Part shown: positions 26,946 to 35,935 of the stretch, piece by piece
Layout of the letters: each line of letters begins with the position of its first letter
How positions within the stretch are numbered: position 1 is the stretch's first letter
Origin: Prolixibacteraceae bacterium
Lineage (GTDB): Bacteria > Bacteroidota > Bacteroidia > Bacteroidales > Prolixibacteraceae
Direction: 5' to 3'
NCBI GenBank assembly: GCA_018648265.1
Contig: JABGRN010000016.1
Span: forward strand, 1 to 64,000
DNA: 64,000 bases
Translations under genes and position numbers: made by a program
The notes under the pieces: model-generated
What the model was told of the DNA's origin: nothing
The model's database searches: none
What the model saw: only the letters and a program-made list of their open reading frames with translations

Positions 26946-27809
26946 ATGAAACGTTACATTTCATTTATTAGTCTTCTTATTATTCTGTTACAAATTAGTT
27001 GTAATGGGCTTGCCCCCAAAAACAACATTGATAACATTCTTGAAAAATTCCATGATGCTAATTCCGAATATGTAATGGTTGTAGCTCACCGGGCGGCACA
27101 TAAAGAATATCCTGAAAATTCTATTTCAGCAATTAAACGAGCTATTGAATTAGGCGTTGACATTGTTGAGTTGGATGCACGAACAACATTAGATGGGAAT
27201 GTTGTAATTATGCATGACAATACAATTGATAGGACAACAAATGGAATCGGGAGGGCTGAAGACCAAACCTTGGCTGAACTTCAAACATATCGATTAAAGA
27301 ATACGGATGGAACAACGGCGGAAGAAACTATACCCACATTAGAAGAAGCCCTGGAAGTGATTTCTGGAAATCTCATGATTGACATTCACATTATTACTGC
27401 CAGTGTGAAACAGATAATTGAAGTAGTAGAGAAAACAAATACAAATAAGCAAGTTCTGTACTACAGCAGTAACAACGATATTCTGAAAGAGATTCAATTA
27501 TTGGACGAAAGTTCAATGCTTATGCCTATTACACACTCCTACCAAACGACTGACTCTGCAATTAATATGTTTCATCCAAAGGTTATTCATATCTATCCAT
27601 CTTTCTACACACCGGAAGTAACAGACCTAATAAGAAATAACGGTGCCAGGGTTTGGATTAATTCTCTTGGTGAAATTGACGAAAAAATACGCGATGGAAA
27701 AGCACAAGAGGATTTGCCTACATTACTTCAATACAAAGCCAACATTATACAAACCGATGAGCCGGAATTATTAATACAATATCTTAAATCGAAGGGATTG
27801 AGAAACTAA
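26946..27809 (+). CDS. Glycerophosphodiester phosphodiesterase-family lipoprotein
   Basis: A 287-residue lipoprotein (lipobox LQISC). It carries the GDPD motifs VVAHRAAHKEYPENSISA (catalytic His), DIVELDARTTLDG (metal-binding Glu and Asp) and VVIMHDNTIDRTTNG (second catalytic His), followed by TIPTLEEAL and a C-terminal DEPELLIQYLK. Such enzymes hydrolyse glycerophosphodiesters to an alcohol and glycerol-3-phosphate. In this position it may act on a phosphodiester-bearing glycan or on lipid headgroups. It lies 78 bases after the ceramidase-fold gene and is probably co-transcribed. Confidence 0.82.
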   Translation: MKRYISFISLLIILLQISCNGLAPKNNIDNILEKFHDANSEYVMVVAHRAAHKEYPENSISAIKRAIELGVDIVELDARTTLDGNVVIMHDNTIDRTTNGIGRAEDQTLAELQTYRLKNTDGTTAEETIPTLEEALEVISGNLMIDIHIITASVKQIIEVVEKTNTNKQVLYYSSNNDILKEIQLLDESSMLMPITHSYQTTDSAINMFHPKVIHIYPSFYTPEVTDLIRNNGARVWINSLGEIDEKIRDGKAQEDLPTLLQYKANIIQTDEPELLIQYLKSKGLRN

Positions 27810-28065
27810 TAGTTTTTAAAACAAATGATTGGAAAATTCGGCTAGCGGAAAATTGTTGAATGAAATAAAATTGAAAAAGCAAAAAGATGGCACCACTAAA
27901 CTATTCGAGTTGATGAAATAGGAATAGAACATCCATCAAAATAAATATGTTTTTTACCTAAAGGATTCTGTTCAAAAGCTAAATCTAAATGAAGCAGCAT
28001 GACAAATTCTTCTGAAAAAATAATAAAAATGACATTTTTTTTAGTAAACCGTAAATAGAATTATT

Positions 28066-30210
28066 ATGAAGAATTTTATTTATTTAATATTATTATTGAC
28101 TTTAGGAGCTTGTGCAATTTCTGATAACGAAAGACAGGAGATTAGCCTAAATGGCTCGTGGGAATTAACCAGCACCGACAATCAATCAGATATTCCCACA
28201 GTGTTTGAAAGTAAAGTCCCGGTTCCGGGTTTAATTGACATGGCAAAACCTGTTATTCAAAATCAAGATACTATTTACGAGAACTCTACATTTTGGTATA
28301 AAACAAAATTCAAACTTGATCATGCCAAAATCAAAAACGTAAAATTAAAAATCAATAAGGCTAAATATTCCACAAGCGTGTATTTGAACAACCAGCTTGT
28401 CGGAGAAAACAGTTACAATTTCACACCATCCGTTTTTGATATTAAATCAGCACTAAATAAATCGGGTGAAGAGAATGTATTGATTATTGCTATTGGCTCT
28501 AGAAATAATCTGCCTGACACCGTGGCCAATGGCCATGATTTTGAAAAAATAAAATATATACCCGGAATCTACGACGATGTAAAACTTATTTTAGCTAACG
28601 GACCATTTATAAGCAATATTCAAACTGTGCCAGATATTGAACAGGAAGAACTTCGTATTGTGGCAAATATTGAGACAGATAATCCGGGTCAAATTATTAA
28701 ATCATCCTATGTAATAAGAGAACTTGTTTCAAAAAAAGTTGTAGCAAGTGGGAGCAATAAAAACATTAAATTGATTGAAAAAGGAAATATCGATTTTACG
28801 GTATCGATACCTGATTGCAAACTTTGGTCTCCCGAAAATCCATTTCTTTATGAATTAGAGTTTTCAACCCAAAACGACAAAGTAAAAGTTCGGTTTGGAA
28901 TGAGAAATTTTTATTTTGACAATAACAAGGGTTATGCCATGCTAAATGGAAAACCATACTACATGCGGGGAACAAACGTATGTATATTCCGTTTTTTTGA
29001 AGACCCAGAAAGGAATGGATTACCATGGGATAAAAAATGGGTAACTAAACTGCATGAGAAATTCAAGGAAATGAATTGGAACAGCATTCGTTATTGTATT
29101 GGTTTTCCTCCCGAAGAATGGTACAATATTGCTGACAGCCTAGGTTTCCTTATTCAGGATGAATTTCCTATCTGGACATTAAGCAAAGGATTTGAAGAGT
29201 TTCAGGGCGGATTAACCTCAACCCATCTTTCAACTGAATTTTATCAATGGATGGAAGAACGTTGGAATCATCCATCCGTAGTTATTTGGGATGCACAAAA
29301 TGAAACTGTAACTGATGTAACGGGAGATGCCATCAAAAAAGTGCGACATTACGATTTATCAAATCGCCCATGGGACAATGGCTGGGGTGCTCCGGTTAGC
29401 GAATCAGATTGTGTCGAAACTCACCCCTATTTATTTCAAAGGTATAATGAAGGCTCAAAGCCAGGTCCATATGGAGGGCAATTCCCTTCTCAACTTGGAC
29501 CATTAAAAGATTTGTTAACCGAGGTCAGGATTCCATTTAACGGGCCAAATATGAAATCTCCAAGACCTGATGGAAAACGATACAATAACCCGATAATTGT
29601 AAATGAATACGCATGGATTTGGCTAAACCGCGATGGCTCTCCAACCACACTTACTGATAGAGTTTTTCGAATCTGTTTTCCGGAAGCCGATACCCCTGAA
29701 AAAAAGCATGAAGCATATTCAAAACACTTGGGCATTCTTACTGAATATTGGAGAGTACACCGTAATTCTGCTGCAATTATGCATTTCTGTGGTTTGGGGT
29801 ATTCACGTCCGGAAGCTCCACGTGGTCAAACCAGTGACAACTTTACTGACATTAAAAACCTTGTTTACGAGCCGCATTTTCTTCAATATGTAAAACCGTC
29901 TTTTAGCCCGGTCGGTTTAATGATTGAAGTATGGGATAAAGCATTTAAACCAGGAGCTACTGTTGATGTCCCTGTACATATTATAAACGATACCTATGAA
30001 AAGTGGTTTGATACTATTAAACTTTCTATCATATCAGGCGAACAAGTTGTGTCTCAGCAGAATATAGAATGCGACTTAGAAATGTTGGGGAAAAACGTAT
30101 ATAATTTATCCATGAAAATGCCATCAGAAAATGGGAAATACAAGCTTGTCGCAGAAATAATATACAAAGATGAACCAGTAAAAAGTATCAGAGATTTTAT
30201 TATTGAATAA
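28066..30210 (+). CDS. GH2-family glycoside hydrolase, lipoprotein
   Basis: A 714-residue enzyme with a lipobox-like LGAC. It has the GH2 order: sugar-binding jelly-roll (SLNGSWELTS, then FWYKTKFKL), immunoglobulin-like domain, and a TIM barrel starting near MRNFYF and YYMRGTNVCIFR. The acid/base is Glu413 in VIWDAQNET and the likely nucleophile is Glu514 in IIVNEYAWIW. GH2 members cleave beta-galactosides, beta-glucuronides, beta-mannosides or alpha-arabinofuranosides; the sequence does not decide between these. It opens the tight enzyme operon that ends at 43190. The 256 bases upstream contain no gene and should hold its promoter. Confidence 0.85.
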   Translation: MKNFIYLILLLTLGACAISDNERQEISLNGSWELTSTDNQSDIPTVFESKVPVPGLIDMAKPVIQNQDTIYENSTFWYKTKFKLDHAKIKNVKLKINKAKYSTSVYLNNQLVGENSYNFTPSVFDIKSALNKSGEENVLIIAIGSRNNLPDTVANGHDFEKIKYIPGIYDDVKLILANGPFISNIQTVPDIEQEELRIVANIETDNPGQIIKSSYVIRELVSKKVVASGSNKNIKLIEKGNIDFTVSIPDCKLWSPENPFLYELEFSTQNDKVKVRFGMRNFYFDNNKGYAMLNGKPYYMRGTNVCIFRFFEDPERNGLPWDKKWVTKLHEKFKEMNWNSIRYCIGFPPEEWYNIADSLGFLIQDEFPIWTLSKGFEEFQGGLTSTHLSTEFYQWMEERWNHPSVVIWDAQNETVTDVTGDAIKKVRHYDLSNRPWDNGWGAPVSESDCVETHPYLFQRYNEGSKPGPYGGQFPSQLGPLKDLLTEVRIPFNGPNMKSPRPDGKRYNNPIIVNEYAWIWLNRDGSPTTLTDRVFRICFPEADTPEKKHEAYSKHLGILTEYWRVHRNSAAIMHFCGLGYSRPEAPRGQTSDNFTDIKNLVYEPHFLQYVKPSFSPVGLMIEVWDKAFKPGATVDVPVHIINDTYEKWFDTIKLSIISGEQVVSQQNIECDLEMLGKNVYNLSMKMPSENGKYKLVAEIIYKDEPVKSIRDFIIE

Positions 30211-30322
30211 CAGGTTCAACAAAATTTGACTGGCAATTATTATGTTGTAAACATCGGTTTGAAGAATCAACAATATTGAAAGGAGCAATCGGACAACAGT
30301 CTGGTAAATACCAAAAAGCAAA

Positions 30323-32905
30323 ATGAGAAATTCATTTCAAAAATTAAATTTAAGGATAATATTTTCGATTAATGTATTTGTGATTAGTTTGTTATCAGTT
30401 TCAGCTCAATCGACAAACATTTTTAATATTACTGATTTTGGCGGAATTGGTGATGGACAAACAATAAATACAAATGCCATTCAACAAACGATTGACGCCT
30501 GTTCTGCTCAAGGAGGTGGTGTTGTTAATTTTCCGGCTGGAGATTATGTTTCTGGTACAATATATCTAAAAGATAACATAACCCTGAATTTAGAGGCTGG
30601 GGCAATTTTAATGGGAAGCACCACACATAAAGATTACCCACTCAATAATTGCGATTTTGCATCTTTTACGGATAGTTACACCGGAAGGGCATTGATTTGG
30701 GGCGAAGGTTTGCACAATATCGCTATTACCGGGCGAGGAACTATCGATGGACGAGGAACAGAATTCAGGGATATTCACCCAAGCAAAGAAGAATGGGAAG
30801 AGCAGATTAAATTTTATAAAGACAGTACCCGGTATGTTCCCGGTGAAAATTATATTAACCGCCCCTATGCAATTCGTTTTATAAGTTGCTCAAATGTTCT
30901 GGTTGAAGGAGTTACAATGAGAAACTCAGCAATGTGGATGCAGCATTATCTAAATTGTGAATTTGTTACAATTAAAAATATAAACGTATTTAACCATGGC
31001 AGTGCAAATAACGATATGATTGACATTGATGGTTGCAGAAATGTTGTTATGTCGGATTGCTTTGGGGATACAGAAGATGATGCCCTTACTTTAAAAAGCA
31101 CAGCAGAAATGCCAACTGAAAATGTGAGTATCAGCAACTGTGTTATCCGTACCCGGACTAATGCAATAAAAGCCGGAACAGAATCTTCGGGGGGCTTTAA
31201 AAATATATCAATAAGCAATTGTGTAATAAAAGCCTCTACAGTTGGTGAGCGCGTTGCGGGAACTAATAAAGGACAGGCAGGAATTGCTCTTGAGTTAGTG
31301 GATGGTGGTGTTCTCGATAAAATTACCATTTCCAATATTACAATTGAAAACATGATTGCCCCCATTTTTTTAAGACTTGGAAACAGGGCAAGGAAATATC
31401 GGAAAAATATTAAAACACCAAAAACAGGGGTTTTTCAAAATGTAAAAATCAGCAACATAATTGCAACCGGAGCCGGAGATACAGGCTGTTCGATCCTTGG
31501 GCTGAAAGATCATCCTATAAAAAATGTTTCTATTAATGATGTCAGAATAAGTTTTGCCGGTGGGGGAACTTTGTTGGATGCTCAAAAGGAAATTCCGGAA
31601 GATGTGGATGGTTATCCCGAAAGTACTCGTTTTGGAAATTTACCAGCATATGGATTTTTTGTAAGACACGCTGAAGAGATTACTTTTAGGGATATTTATT
31701 TTGATTTTTATACTGCTGAAAAAAGGACTGCCCTACTTTTTGATGATGTAAATAAATTGAAAATATACAATTTGCATGCAGAAGTATCACCTGAAATTCC
31801 ACAGGTAACTTTAAAGAATACCAACGAGGTATTTATTTCTGAATGTTATCCTGCCAAAACAGACATTTTTTTAAAAATTGAAAATAATAGTGAACAAGTT
31901 GGTTTGATCGGCAATAACTTTAACCGAATTGATAAACCATTAGTATTGGATGAATCAATCAAATTGGCCAATCTTCAATTTGCCGGTAACTTTCCTTACA
32001 AATCATTGTTTGCTACACTTCAACCAACTGTAAAAAGGGATCAATTTGGCTTGATAAACATCTCTTCCTTCACTCCTAATAGTGATATTTATTACACACT
32101 CGATGGGACAGAGCCTACAATATCGTCGAAAAAATACAGTACTCCTGTAGAACATACCGAAAAAGTGTTACTTAAGGCGAAAGTATTTAAGAACAAAAAT
32201 GTAAGCCGCACTACAGTAGTAAATTTAGATAAGGCTACGGTCATAAATCCGCAAATCGAACCTTCAAATTCATATTTTAATAAAGATTTAAATGTTGAAC
32301 TTTCATGTACTGATCCTAAGGCTGAAATAAGATATACTTTAGATGGAGCTGAACCAGTTGCAACTTCGATGTTATATCGAAAACCAATTAAAATTGGGAA
32401 TACTTGTACCGTTAGGGCAAAAGCTTTTAAAAATGGGTATGAACCCAGTTCTGGGGTAACATCAAAATACGAACAGGTTCCTCTGGTGGATGGAGTTCAA
32501 TATAAATATTACGAAGGGGGTTGGTACGACATTCCGGAATTAATTGAGCTCTCTCCAATCAGAACAGGAATTGTACCTGATTTTAGTCTTGGGGAAATTG
32601 GACCAAAAGTCCTAAAATATGCTTTATTAATGATTGGGTATATTAATATTGAAAAATCGGGCAACTATACTTTTTACTGCAGTTCAAACGATGACAGCGA
32701 ATTATACATTGATAGTAAACTGTTAATTTATGATGTCTTTTTCGGATTTCAGGAATTGAAAAAAGAAATTTATCTGGAGAAGGGCATACATCAAATTGAA
32801 GTGAGATATATCCAAAGAGGCGGGTTGGAATCTTATAAAATTTCAATTGAAGGAGAAGGACTTGAAAAACAAGAACTCACCTCAGAAAAATTAAGCGGGC
32901 ATTAA
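30323..32905 (+). CDS. GH28-family polygalacturonase-like enzyme with CHB_HEX and PA14 modules
   Basis: An 860-residue secreted protein. Residues about 30-560 form a GH28 parallel beta-helix: FNITDFGGIGDGQTINT at the start, then SANNDMIDIDGC and FGDTEDDALTLKS, which hold the catalytic aspartates, and many ISN-x-x-I coil repeats. GH28 enzymes hydrolyse alpha-galacturonide bonds in pectin or rhamnogalacturonan. Two chitobiase-C-terminal-like modules follow, each with a YTLDG-x-EP core (about 590 and 672), then a PA14-like module (TGIVPDFSL, GYINIEKSGNYTFYCSSNDD) to the end. The same tail occurs on the GH92 protein at 38576. It suggests binding to a common glycan or surface target. The exact linkage cleaved is unknown. 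Confidence 0.85.
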   Translation: MRNSFQKLNLRIIFSINVFVISLLSVSAQSTNIFNITDFGGIGDGQTINTNAIQQTIDACSAQGGGVVNFPAGDYVSGTIYLKDNITLNLEAGAILMGSTTHKDYPLNNCDFASFTDSYTGRALIWGEGLHNIAITGRGTIDGRGTEFRDIHPSKEEWEEQIKFYKDSTRYVPGENYINRPYAIRFISCSNVLVEGVTMRNSAMWMQHYLNCEFVTIKNINVFNHGSANNDMIDIDGCRNVVMSDCFGDTEDDALTLKSTAEMPTENVSISNCVIRTRTNAIKAGTESSGGFKNISISNCVIKASTVGERVAGTNKGQAGIALELVDGGVLDKITISNITIENMIAPIFLRLGNRARKYRKNIKTPKTGVFQNVKISNIIATGAGDTGCSILGLKDHPIKNVSINDVRISFAGGGTLLDAQKEIPEDVDGYPESTRFGNLPAYGFFVRHAEEITFRDIYFDFYTAEKRTALLFDDVNKLKIYNLHAEVSPEIPQVTLKNTNEVFISECYPAKTDIFLKIENNSEQVGLIGNNFNRIDKPLVLDESIKLANLQFAGNFPYKSLFATLQPTVKRDQFGLINISSFTPNSDIYYTLDGTEPTISSKKYSTPVEHTEKVLLKAKVFKNKNVSRTTVVNLDKATVINPQIEPSNSYFNKDLNVELSCTDPKAEIRYTLDGAEPVATSMLYRKPIKIGNTCTVRAKAFKNGYEPSSGVTSKYEQVPLVDGVQYKYYEGGWYDIPELIELSPIRTGIVPDFSLGEIGPKVLKYALLMIGYINIEKSGNYTFYCSSNDDSELYIDSKLLIYDVFFGFQELKKEIYLEKGIHQIEVRYIQRGGLESYKISIEGEGLEKQELTSEKLSGH

Positions 32906-32930
32906 AAAAATGACATTAAAATAAATTACA

Positions 32931-34163
32931 ATGAAAACGTACAAACATTATCTTTTAAACACACTATTTGCAATAATTTTAACAATAATATTTTCTCCTG
33001 TGTCTTTTGCTCAGGAAAACCAAATAGATTTTAATCCTGAGTTTGAAAAGGTAAAATCAAGGGTGAGTTATGTTCCCGGAATAAAAGTTATAAGAGGCGA
33101 AACTCATGTTATCGCGCCTGAACACGAAAGTTTTTGTCCGGCTGGCAGTGTTTTTAAATTTACTAATGGCGATATCCAGGTGTATAACAGAAGATCCTCC
33201 GATGGAGGAAAAAGCTGGAAACAAGTAGATCATATCCTTGAAAATTCTACTTATCAGTATCCCGGATCAGATGGAGAAGTGATTATGTTTCAATCTGCTA
33301 ATCCGGCAGGAAGCTCAACAAATGAGGGAAGACCTGAAGTTTCTTTACAAAAGATTAACGAGGAAGGAGTTTTTGAGGCTAATTTTTTTCGTTCAAAAGA
33401 CAATGGAATAAGCAGGGAAAGCGACCCCGCTAAAATTTTCCTTCCAAAGGAATTTGCTGATTGGTCAGGTGTTTTGTGTCGCAAAATAGTAAAGCTCGCC
33501 GATGGGAATTTGCTCGTGAGCATGTACATTAGAAATCCAGAAGGAAATTTGCACGAAAAAATGTTTCGTGTTTTGGCATTGCAATCAACTGATCGGGGCA
33601 AAACCTGGCATTATCTTTCAACAATCGCCTTCGATATGGCAGATGATGTACGGGGTGAAGGTTTTAACGAATCAGCTTTACTTGTTCTTCCCGATGGAAA
33701 AGTGATATGTTATATTCGATCTGGGGCCAGCTACCAAAACTCTTTGGGGAGCTACAATAACAACGATTGGAATACTAAAATGCCTTTTAGTTACGGCAAA
33801 CAAACAGCTATTTACAAAAGTGTTTCAATAGACGGTGGAAAAAACTGGAGTTATCCAGACCCCATAACTACACATGGAGTTTGGCCCGATGCATTGCTTA
33901 TGAAAAATGGAATCATTGCAATGACGTATGGACGACCAGGCAATTGGATAATGTTTAACGATGGGAAAAGCGAAAACTGGGGTCCTATTATTCCATTTTA
34001 TAATGACATTTATCCGCCAGATTGTGGAAACTATATTTCATTGGCGGAAGTCGCTCCAAATATTTTATTGGTAGTTTATTCCCGCACAAATCCCAACGAC
34101 CATTGGCAAAGTGAAATTGTTGGCACTTACTTTAATGTTAAACCGATGATGATAAATGAATAA
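32931..34163 (+). CDS. Sialidase-fold (BNR/Asp-box) secreted hydrolase
   Basis: A 410-residue protein with a signal peptide ending near FAQE. It has at least three Asp boxes of the S/T-x-D-x-G-x-x-W type: RSSDGGKSW (about 90), STDRGKTW (about 220) and SIDGGKNW (about 299), giving a six-bladed propeller. The RIP arginine motif of true GH33 sialidases is not visible in the first blade, where the sequence reads CPAGSVFKFTNGD, so sialic acid is doubtful as substrate. Other sialidase-fold families act on arabinan or other pectic glycans, which fits the GH28 genes on either side (25 and 12 bases apart). Confidence 0.7.
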   Translation: MKTYKHYLLNTLFAIILTIIFSPVSFAQENQIDFNPEFEKVKSRVSYVPGIKVIRGETHVIAPEHESFCPAGSVFKFTNGDIQVYNRRSSDGGKSWKQVDHILENSTYQYPGSDGEVIMFQSANPAGSSTNEGRPEVSLQKINEEGVFEANFFRSKDNGISRESDPAKIFLPKEFADWSGVLCRKIVKLADGNLLVSMYIRNPEGNLHEKMFRVLALQSTDRGKTWHYLSTIAFDMADDVRGEGFNESALLVLPDGKVICYIRSGASYQNSLGSYNNNDWNTKMPFSYGKQTAIYKSVSIDGGKNWSYPDPITTHGVWPDALLMKNGIIAMTYGRPGNWIMFNDGKSENWGPIIPFYNDIYPPDCGNYISLAEVAPNILLVVYSRTNPNDHWQSEIVGTYFNVKPMMINE

Positions 34164-34175
34164 ATAGAGACTATT

Positions 34176-35862
34176 ATGAATCCTGAAAAATCAGAAATAC
34201 CATACAAACCATTAGTTATATTTTTATTTATTGGGATCATTTTAATGGTTTTTGACTTTTCTGCCAATTCGAAGCAAACTGTTTTTTTTGATGTAACAGA
34301 TTTTGGTGCTACCGGTAATGGAAAGATTAAAGATACGCCCGTAATCCAAAAAGCTATAGATGCTGCGAGTAAGGCAGGTGGTGGTACAGTTTATTTTCCG
34401 GCGGGCACCTATTTGTCGGGTGGCCTTATGTTGTGCGATCATGTAACTTTGCACCTCGAAGGAGGATCAACATTACTAAGAAGCACCGACCTTGCCGATT
34501 TTCCTTCGCATTCCACACAATTTCGTTCCTTCACCGAAAGATACGTCCACCACAGCCTTCTTTTTGCTGAAGATCTGGAGAATATAACTATCGAAGGCCG
34601 TGGTACAATTGACGGGCAAGGTACAATTTATCGTAAATTGAATCGGCAATTTCGTCAACGTCCCCACATTATCCGTTTTGTAAGTTGCCGTAACATCCGG
34701 ATCAGGGATATTACAATGGTTAACTCCCCTTTTTGGGTTCAGCACTACCTCGATTGCGATGATTTGGTAATAGATGGAATCCGTGTCAACAGTTACGAAG
34801 GGTTAAATAACGACGGAATGGATATTGACTGTTGTAGAAACGTCAGGGTCTCAAATTGTTATATCCACTCCCATGACGACGCTATCGCTATTAAAAGTAC
34901 ATCTGATCAAACAAGTGAAAATATAACTATTACCAACTGTGTTTTAAGTACGGCATCTCAGGGTATAAAACTTGGAACGGAATCTAACGGTGGATTTCGT
35001 AATATTACTGTTACAAATTGCACTATCAGGAAACCGGGTCTGGATGAAAAGGATTGGGACCGGGTGCCTCGTGGTGTTTGCGCTATTGGAATGATGATAA
35101 TTGATGGTGGGTTTCTCGAGCGGATAAATATTTCAAACATTACAGTGCGTGGTATGGACGCAATACTTTTTATTCGCCTTCGCAATCGTGCACGGCCTTT
35201 TCTTCGCAACCTCAACGATCCTGAATTGCCGGAATTTCCCAACGCACCTAAGGCTAAAATTGGCTCTGTGCGTGATGTTCATATTAGCAACATTATTGCT
35301 CGTGATATTGGGCCACGGGGATCAGATATTACCGGGTTGCCAGGATATCCGGTTGAAAATATTTCTATCAGCGACATTGATATAAATGTTGAAGGTGGTG
35401 AATGCTTTTCCGGCTAATTATGTAATTAAAGAAGTTCTCGAAGGTGATCCAGCCCTAAAATTGGATCATGCAACAAAAATGAAAAAATTATTGCCATCCA
35501 ATGGTTTCTATTGTCGGCATGTAAATGACCTTAGGTTTCGGAGTATCAATATTGGATCGGAAAAACCGGATCAGAGGCCGGCTTTGATTTGTGACGATGT
35601 GAAAAATTTGGAAATTGACAGATATATTGGCCCGTCTGTGCCAGGTGGATCAGCAATGATGGATTTTAAGGATGTTCAGGGAGCATTTATCCGGGGCTGT
35701 TTTGTACCTGAGGCTTGCGATGTATTTATGCGATTTGAAGGTAAAAAGAACAGACATTTTACTGTTATGGGTAACGACCTGAGCCTTGTAAAAACTGCCT
35801 TTGTTTTTGAAGGTGGGGCAACGGGTAAATGTTTATACGAATCAAACAACCGGAGAAAATAG
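34176..35862 (+). pseudogene. GH28-family enzyme gene interrupted by a frameshift
   Basis: The first frame (34176-35417, 413 codons) is a GH28 beta-helix with a signal anchor, FFDVTDFGATGNGKIKDT, LNNDGMDIDCCRN and HSHDDAIAIKS. It ends abruptly at VEGGECFSG. A second frame (stop at 35862) resumes the same protein family: NAFPANYVIKEV, GFYCRHVNDLRFRSINIG, and a tail that parallels residues 430-560 of the GH28 protein at 30323. Removing one base at about 35398-35401 would join them as VEGG-NAFPANYV, giving an enzyme of about 560 residues. Either the gene is recently inactivated, or this is a sequencing error or a programmed shift. The catalytic aspartates are in the first part. Confidence 0.8.
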
Positions 35863-35935
35863 CCAAAATCGGATGCCTTATTTATCATAAAATAAATAAA
35901 CAGCTTAAAAACAGCAATTTGTAAAATTACACCCA

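Noticed and set aside
4449-27809. A dedicated glycosphingolipid-degradation system (sialidase, ceramidases, GDPD)
   Set aside because: Attractive as a list of names, but the ceramidase-fold proteins lack the ceramidase serine motif, the sialidase is broken, and no endoglycoceramidase-like gene is seen.
30946-31365. 139-codon minus-strand frame inside the GH28 gene
   Set aside because: It lies fully within a strongly supported coding region and its translation has no domain; it is a shadow frame.
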